This document shows, in pieces, positions 59,748 to 64,000 of a DNA stretch of 64,000 bases. A program made the translations under genes and the position numbers. The notes beneath the pieces were generated by a model. It had not been told where the DNA came from and ran no database searches. It was given only the letters and a program-made list of their open reading frames with translations. The number at the start of each line of letters is the position of its first letter. Positions within the stretch are counted from its first letter, which is position 1. The DNA is from SG8-41 sp036555615 (GTDB lineage: Bacteria; Pseudomonadota; Gammaproteobacteria; Burkholderiales; SG8-41), in NCBI GenBank assembly GCA_036555615.1, contig DATBKZ010000006.1, positions 1-64,000 of the forward strand, given 5' to 3'.

Positions 59748-61154
59748 ATGCGCGCTGACTCCCGCACGGCGAGCTCGATCCGCGCCCTGCTGCTTGCCGG
59801 CACCAGCGCGGCGCTGCTCGCGGTGCTGGGCGCCGCCGCATGGCTGAGCTTCTCCGGCAGCGAGGAGGAGGCGCATGAGCTGTTCGACGCGCGCCTCGCC
59901 ACCTCGGCGCGCGTGCTCGAGGCGCTGGTCGCGCGCCAGGTCGAAACGGCCACCCTGGCTACGCCAATCGTCGTTTCGTTGCCCGAGCCGCTCGAGGCTG
60001 AAGGCCACGACAAGCCTGGTCCGCTGGGCCATTACTACGAGACGAAGATCGCCTTCCAGGTGCGCGACAGCAACGGGCGCCTCCTGGCGCGCTCGGCATC
60101 GGCCCCGGATGCGCCTTTCGCGCCGCTTGCGGCCGGCTTCGCCACGCGCCCCTTTGGCGAGCAGGATTGGCGCGTCTTCACGCTGCGCTCGGGCAACGCG
60201 TGGATCCAGGTGGCGGAGCGCGACGACGTGCGCGGCGAGCTGGCCGAGAAGCTGGCGTTCGCCGCCGCAGCGCCGCTGCTCGCCGGCATTCCACTCCTGC
60301 TCATTCTGCTGAGCCTGCTCATCCGCCAGGGTCTCGCGCCCCTCTCAGCGCTCGCGCGGCAGGTCGCGGCGCGCCGGCCCGGCACCATCACCCCATTCAC
60401 GCTCGCCCGCACCCCGGCCGAGATCGCGCCGCTGGTCGAGGCGCTGAACGGGCTGCTCGCGCGCGTGGGCGACGCCCTCGAGCGCGAGCGCCGCTTCACC
60501 GCCGACGCCGCACACGAGCTGCGCACGCCCCTTGCCGCGCTCAAGCTGCACACCCAGAACGCCGCGCGCGCGGCCTCTGCAGCCGAGCGCGAGTCCTCGC
60601 TCCAGCGCATGCTGCTGGGACTCGACCGCACCGTGCACCTCGCCGAGCAGATGCTCGCCTACAGTCGCGCCGTGGCGCCCGGCGACACCTCGCGCCTGGA
60701 GCGCGTCGCCCTTGCCGCGCTGCTGGACGAGGCTGCGGACGGGGTCCAGCCGCGCGCGGAGGAGCGCCGGAGCGAGGTGGAAATTGACGTGAGCCCGGAT
60801 GCGGCGGATGCAGCCGTAGCCGGCGACCGGCAGAAGCTGCTGAGCCTCGTCATCAACCTGCTCGACAATGCCGTGTGCTACGGACCCGAGGGCGGACGCG
60901 TGCGCGCCGAGCTGCGGCGCGAGGGCAACGCGGCGGTGCTCGCCATTACGGACGAGGGTCCGGGCATCCCGCCGGAATTGCGCGAGCGCGTGTTCGAGAG
61001 CTACTACCGCATTCCTGGAACTGCGGGCTCCGGGGGCGGCCTCGGACTGGCGATCGTGCGCGAGAGCGCCGAGGCCCATGGCGCGGGCGTCACGATCGAG
61101 GACGGCCCCGGTGGGCGCGGCGCGCGCGTGGTCGTGAGGTTTCCAGCCGCCTAG
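59748..61154 (+). CDS. Sensor histidine kinase, QseC type
   Basis: 468 aa. Membrane helix 1 at about 10-30, a periplasmic sensor of about 140 residues, helix 2 near 166-190, HAMP, H-box ADAAHELRTPLAALK with the phospho-His near residue 260, N-box LVINLLDNAVCYGPEG, and G-box ITDEGPGIPPE. The periplasmic part is like the double-Cache-less QseC sensor region and shows no obvious metal-binding motif. Partner of the regulator 24 nt upstream. Confidence 0.91.
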   Translation: MRADSRTASSIRALLLAGTSAALLAVLGAAAWLSFSGSEEEAHELFDARLATSARVLEALVARQVETATLATPIVVSLPEPLEAEGHDKPGPLGHYYETKIAFQVRDSNGRLLARSASAPDAPFAPLAAGFATRPFGEQDWRVFTLRSGNAWIQVAERDDVRGELAEKLAFAAAAPLLAGIPLLLILLSLLIRQGLAPLSALARQVAARRPGTITPFTLARTPAEIAPLVEALNGLLARVGDALERERRFTADAAHELRTPLAALKLHTQNAARAASAAERESSLQRMLLGLDRTVHLAEQMLAYSRAVAPGDTSRLERVALAALLDEAADGVQPRAEERRSEVEIDVSPDAADAAVAGDRQKLLSLVINLLDNAVCYGPEGGRVRAELRREGNAAVLAITDEGPGIPPELRERVFESYYRIPGTAGSGGGLGLAIVRESAEAHGAGVTIEDGPGGRGARVVVRFPAA

Positions 61155-61280
61155 GCCGGGACCCCTACCAGAGCCCCTTCCAGGGCGTTGATACAGGGGC
61201 CGCGGGAAATGCGGTAATTCACAGAGTATCTCCACCGCATGCGCTACACTGAGCGCATCTGGCTTGTGATCGGGGGACGT

Positions 61281-61535
61281 ATGACTAGATCCCTGTGCAT
61301 CCTGGTCGTGCTTGGTTCATTGGCGGCGGGGCCCGCCCCGGCAGCGAATGCGCCTGCAGACAAATCCAAGAATGGCAGCAAGACGGAACGCGCCCTTGAG
61401 AACACGGGCAAGACGCTGGGCAAGACGGCTGACCGCGCGGAGAAGAGCGTGAAGCGAGGCCTGGGCAGGACCGAAAAAGCCATCAATACCGCGGGCGAGA
61501 AAACCGGCCGCTGGCTCAACGAAAAGACGAAGTAG
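61281..61535 (+). CDS. Small exported amphipathic helical protein
   Basis: 84 aa. Signal peptide to about residue 24 (ending PAPAANA), then a lysine- and threonine-rich helix with roughly 11-residue imperfect repeats (ENTGKTLGKTADRAEKS, GLGRTEKAINTAGEKTGRW), similar in style to apolipoprotein/LEA-like helices. GGGGGAC precedes the ATG at 61281. No family recognised. Followed by an OmpA-type gene after 12 nt. Confidence 0.7.
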   Translation: MTRSLCILVVLGSLAAGPAPAANAPADKSKNGSKTERALENTGKTLGKTADRAEKSVKRGLGRTEKAINTAGEKTGRWLNEKTK

Positions 61536-61547
61536 AAGGAGGACTCC

Positions 61548-62105
61548 ATGAAGCCTTCCACTCGCTGGACGATCGTGGTTCTCGTGGCGATCGTGCTCGG
61601 CATCATCTGGCTGCTCTGGCCAAAGCCGGTTGAGCAGCCCGCTCCGGTGAAAGCTCCCGTTGCACCGCCGCCGACGGTCGCAAAGCCGGAGCCCTCACCT
61701 GCCCCGACTCCGCCCAAGGCCGAGGAACCCGTCACTGCCACGGTGCTGTTCGACTTCGACAAGTCCGCGGTGCTCGCCGGGGAAGCGCCGAAGCTCGACG
61801 AGCTGGCCGCCAAGACCAAGGGCCGCACATTCGATCGCCTCGACGTTGTCGGCCACGCCGACCGGATCGGCACGAATGCCTACAACATGGGGCTTTCCAA
61901 GCGGCGCGCCGAGGCCGTGCAGGCGTACCTTGCGGGCAAAGGGATCGAAGCCGGGCGCATGCGCGCCGATGCCAAGGGGGAGGATGAGGCCGTGACCGGC
62001 GACGCCTGCAAGGGCATGGCGCCGGAAAACCGGAAGAATCAGAAGCTGGTTGCCTGCCTGCAGCGCGATCGCCGAGTGGAGGTCAGTCTCGTTTCGCCGC
62101 GTTGA
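61548..62105 (+). CDS. OmpA-family peptidoglycan-binding protein
   Basis: 185 aa. A single N-terminal membrane helix (WTIVVLVAIVLGIIWLLW) anchors it to the inner membrane, a Pro/Ala/Lys linker follows, then an OmpA domain: ATVLFDFDKSAVL, VVGHADRIGTNAYNMGLSKRRAEAVQAYL, and RDRRVEVS. The Asp and Arg that bind diaminopimelate are present. The insert DACKGMAPENRKNQKLVACL with two Cys is typical of some betaproteobacterial members. Strong AAGGAGGA ribosome-binding site. Confidence 0.9.
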   Translation: MKPSTRWTIVVLVAIVLGIIWLLWPKPVEQPAPVKAPVAPPPTVAKPEPSPAPTPPKAEEPVTATVLFDFDKSAVLAGEAPKLDELAAKTKGRTFDRLDVVGHADRIGTNAYNMGLSKRRAEAVQAYLAGKGIEAGRMRADAKGEDEAVTGDACKGMAPENRKNQKLVACLQRDRRVEVSLVSPR

Positions 62106-62132
62106 TCCGCCGCGCCAGGCGGCGGTCAATTC

Positions 62133-62588
62133 CTAGGTAACGGGGTCGGGGCTCGCCAGTTGCAGGGAGAGCCCTGCTTCCTCGACAGCATGCGCCCGCG
62201 CCAGAGGAGTGTTTTCCTGGCTGGCAGATTCCAGCCAGCGCATTGCATCCTGCCTGGAGTTGAAGATCCGCAGCTCGACTCCCCGGTTGTGCGCGACCAG
62301 CTCGAAGAGTGTCGCATCGGATGTCACCGGCCGGCCGGTGACGAGATACGCGACTCGCTTTCTCCGGATCACCGGGAACGCGCGCGTCCACGCCTGAAAG
62401 CGTTCGAACACGGTCAGCTCGGCTCTCGGCGCGATGACTTCGATCAGCACCTTGGTGCGTTCATCCGGCTCCGCGGCCACAACGACCTTGATCCGACTCA
62501 TCAGCTGGCTGAAGAAGCCGGGCGTGACAACGTCGGTTTCGGCGGCGAATTCGAGTGTATCGCGGAACGATCGTGAAGCAAATTTCAT
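62133..62588 (-). CDS. SpoIIAA/STAS-like protein
   Basis: 151 aa. Single compact domain with alternating strands and helices: KVLIEVIAPRAELTVFERFQAW, RKRVAYLVTGRPVT, and VELRIFNSRQDAMRWLESA, the last being the typical end of SpoIIAA-like (STAS-related) proteins. Such proteins may bind lipids or regulators; role unknown. ATG 62588 has GGAG 9 nt upstream; ATG 62603 is an alternative. Convergent with the OmpA gene. Confidence 0.65.
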   Translation of the reverse strand: MKFASRSFRDTLEFAAETDVVTPGFFSQLMSRIKVVVAAEPDERTKVLIEVIAPRAELTVFERFQAWTRAFPVIRRKRVAYLVTGRPVTSDATLFELVAHNRGVELRIFNSRQDAMRWLESASQENTPLARAHAVEEAGLSLQLASPDPVT

Positions 62589-62785
62589 CGGTGAAATCTC
62601 CATCCCGGCACTAGTGTTAGACCTGCGGCGAACGGACGGCGTAATGCGCTGAAGCTGCAAGACAACGCTACTCTGTTCGCCATGCGGCGTCCACGCAATT
62701 GATTCCACTTTTGTCGATAAGGTGCCGCAGGGACGCAGCGCAAACCTAACAAACTGTCAGGTTTTGATGACCCCGATACCCGGGT

Positions 62786-62801
62786 TGTGACTTACGTCAC
62801 T
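62786..62801. promoter_or_regulatory. CRP-like palindrome at the 3' end of the membrane-protein gene
   Basis: Core GTGACTTACGTCAC in the frame TGTGA-N6-TCAC, overlapping the stop codon of the gene at 62797. Near-identical to the site at 63623. Confidence 0.45.
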
Positions 62802-63564
62802 TATTGCTCGCACCCACTACCCCGATCGGGGCCGAGGGCGTGTACTTCACCAGGATCCGTGCCACGCGCGATTTCTCGCCGCTCCAGTTGATGAACGCAT
62901 GGCACACCTGCTTTGCCATGTCGCCGTCGGGTCGTTCAAAGGCATGCTCGAGAAACTTTGCGTGGCCAGTATCCTGCCCCGCCTGCACGCGGCTGTCCGC
63001 CCAGGACTGCGTCGAACCCTCGATGCGGGTGTAAAGCCAGACATCCCTCACGGCGGCCGCCGCCGGCACGCTGGCACATACCGCGATACGAACCGCGGTC
63101 TGCTCCGAGCACTGGGACTTCGCTTCCGCCTTCGCGCCGCTCTCCGGCCGGCACGGCCCCACCAGGACGCTCGCGGCAACGCCTTCCTCGCCCCGGCGCT
63201 GCGCCTCCGCGCGCAACGCATTGGATTCGATGTCTCCGCGCTCGATGAGCCGCGCCTGCTCGAGCCGCGCCGCGCTCGCGCTGATCTCCGAGAGCCTGGA
63301 CTTTACCTCCGAGCGCAGCGACTCCCGGTCCTCGTCGATCAGGGACATCACGTACTGCGAAAGGAAGAACCCGCCGGCGCCCGCCGCAATCAGCAGCACG
63401 AAGACCGCGATCACCGGACCGCGCCGGGTCTTTTTCGTGATTGGCTGGCCGCGCTCGCGGTCCTTCAACTCCCGGCGCCACGAATAGCGCAGCTGGACGA
63501 GCGCGGTCAGCACCGTGGCGGCGGCACCGATCAACGCGGCAGTGATGGGATCGGAGAAGTCCAT
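62797..63564 (-). CDS. Two-helix membrane protein of unknown function
   Basis: 255 aa. An N-terminal helix (ITAALIGAAATVLTALVQLRY), a basic loop, a second helix near 50-72 (GPVIAVFVLLIAAGAGGFFLSQYV), a coiled-coil-like stretch to about 130, then an extracytoplasmic beta-rich domain with three cysteines (VGPCRPES, AKSQCSEQ, RIAVCASVP). No family recognised. A CRP-like palindrome lies about 60 nt upstream of its start. Confidence 0.7.
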   Translation of the reverse strand: MDFSDPITAALIGAAATVLTALVQLRYSWRRELKDRERGQPITKKTRRGPVIAVFVLLIAAGAGGFFLSQYVMSLIDEDRESLRSEVKSRLSEISASAARLEQARLIERGDIESNALRAEAQRRGEEGVAASVLVGPCRPESGAKAEAKSQCSEQTAVRIAVCASVPAAAAVRDVWLYTRIEGSTQSWADSRVQAGQDTGHAKFLEHAFERPDGDMAKQVCHAFINWSGEKSRVARILVKYTPSAPIGVVGASNK

Positions 63565-63622
63565 TTGCGGAGACGCATGATACGAGATTGCGCTTCCAAA
63601 GAAAAATTTCAGTATCGGAGAT

Positions 63623-63638
63623 TGTGACTTGCGTCACG
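63623..63638. promoter_or_regulatory. CRP-like palindrome upstream of the membrane-protein gene
   Basis: TGTGA-CTTGCG-TCACG with core GTGACTTGCGTCAC, between the divergent genes at 62797-63564 and 63724. One base differs from the site at 62786. Confidence 0.5.
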
Positions 63639-63723
63639 CGTCCGGGCGCGTGTGCGACAATCGGTGCAACGCCCGGTTCGGGCGCAAGGACCACGTCACA
63701 ACCGAGGTGGGATACCTTCCCAA

Positions 63724-63876
63724 GTGATCCGGAAGCTCAAGTCAGGCAAGTACCGGCTTTACTCACGGAGCAAGAACCCGCGCACCGGCAGGCGGCGCAA
63801 TCTCGGCACGTTTCCGTCCCGCACCGCCGCCGAGCGCCACGAGCGCGCGGTGCAGTACTTCAAGCGGCAGGGGTAG
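63724..63876 (+). CDS. Small basic conserved protein (50 aa)
   Basis: Reading from GTG 63724: MIRKLKSGKYRLYSRSKNP, RTGRRRNLGTFPSRTAAERHERAV, QYFKRQG. This strand-helix pattern, common in proteobacteria, resembles the DNA-arm-binding domain of phage integrases (AP2-like) but without a catalytic domain. Function unknown. No near Shine-Dalgarno sequence. Confidence 0.75.
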   Translation: MIRKLKSGKYRLYSRSKNPRTGRRRNLGTFPSRTAAERHERAVQYFKRQG

Positions 63877-63882
63877 AGCCTC

Positions 63883-64000
63883 TCACATCGGCACGATGCG
63901 GAAGAGTCCGCCGCCGGACGTCATGATGTAAAGTTCACCCGCCGTGTCTTGGCCGAAACTTGTGATATTTCCGCCAGGGCCGAGACTTGGCCAACTGGAT
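63883..64000 (-). CDS. C-terminal end of a PQQ-type sugar dehydrogenase-like beta-propeller
   Basis: Only the last 38 codons are present; the gene enters from the right edge. The peptide GGNITSFGQDTAGELYIMTS and GGGLFRIVPM is typical of the closing blade of glucose/sorbosone dehydrogenase-like propellers. Too short for a firm call. Confidence 0.6.
   Translation of the reverse strand, partial: SSWPSLGPGGNITSFGQDTAGELYIMTSGGGLFRIVPM

Noticed and set aside
63724..63876. Phage integrase remnant
   Set aside because: The 50-aa protein resembles an integrase arm-binding domain but is complete and freestanding, with no att-like repeats or catalytic fragment nearby.

Overview
The window is about 64 kb of GC-rich, densely coding bacterial chromosome. 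Two things point to a betaproteobacterium (Burkholderiales/Nitrosomonadales-like): the conserved order leuC - entericidin-like ORF - leuD - leuB - asd - fimV - truA - trpF - trpB - trpA, read on the minus strand, and the divergent apbC/metG pair. I see no rRNA, complete tRNA, prophage, insertion sequence or CRISPR array. Repeats are abundant but short.

Region by region. 1-12.5 kb (minus) holds amino-acid biosynthesis (trpABF, leuBCD, asd, aroC) together with truA, the polar hub protein FimV and an MFS permease. 12.5-20 kb holds an M17 aminopeptidase, the thyA-folA folate/thymidylate pair, a fold-III PLP decarboxylase, dcd and apbC. 20-28 kb holds metG, then a plus-strand signalling/accessory string (class III cyclase-PEGA protein, TssQ-like lipoprotein, Ser/Thr kinase, enolase-superfamily enzyme, dienelactone-hydrolase-like protein) and a convergent zinc alcohol dehydrogenase. 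28.6-36 kb is a six-gene hyfBCEFGI-type membrane complex whose large subunit lacks the NiFe-binding cysteines, so it is best read as an energy-converting-hydrogenase-related (Ehr) complex. 36-43 kb holds a DsrE-like lipoprotein, acyP, a TPR fragment, dnaE, a TraB/GumN protein, a hydrolase and a 50-aa membrane protein. 43-49.5 kb holds aspA, divergent from gltIJKL (glutamate/aspartate uptake), and argE. 49.6-54.7 kb is a peptide-type ABC importer with two tandem binding proteins and two permeases but no ATPase gene. 54.8-61.2 kb is a probable single operon: thermostable-hemolysin-family protein, acyl-adenylating enzyme fused to a haem-oxygenase-like diiron domain, SDR, TPR protein, and a QseB/PmrA-type response regulator with its kinase. 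The rest holds small envelope proteins and the end of a sugar-dehydrogenase-like gene.

The most interesting system is the 54.8-61.2 kb operon. Its promoter has an 11-bp-period direct repeat (GTTAAT-N5-GTTAAT) placed 10 nt before a -10-like hexamer. The same geometry precedes the 50-aa membrane protein gene at 43.2 kb. This looks like the box of an OmpR/PmrA-class regulator, plausibly the one encoded in the operon, so I infer an autoregulated two-component system controlling a small acyl-metabolite pathway and a distant membrane peptide.

A second theme is a set of heptanucleotide tandem repeats (unit families GAGTCAC, TTCTGCC, AGGATTG, GGGATGA). They fill short gaps in operons and intrude into dnaE. 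Palindromic REP-like elements are in frame in metG and in the signal peptide of a binding protein. Individual genes also show oddities: an entericidin-like peptide whose lipobox Cys is Arg, an MFS gene with no ATG/GTG/TTG near its expected start, and a TrpB with Met in place of a conserved Gln.
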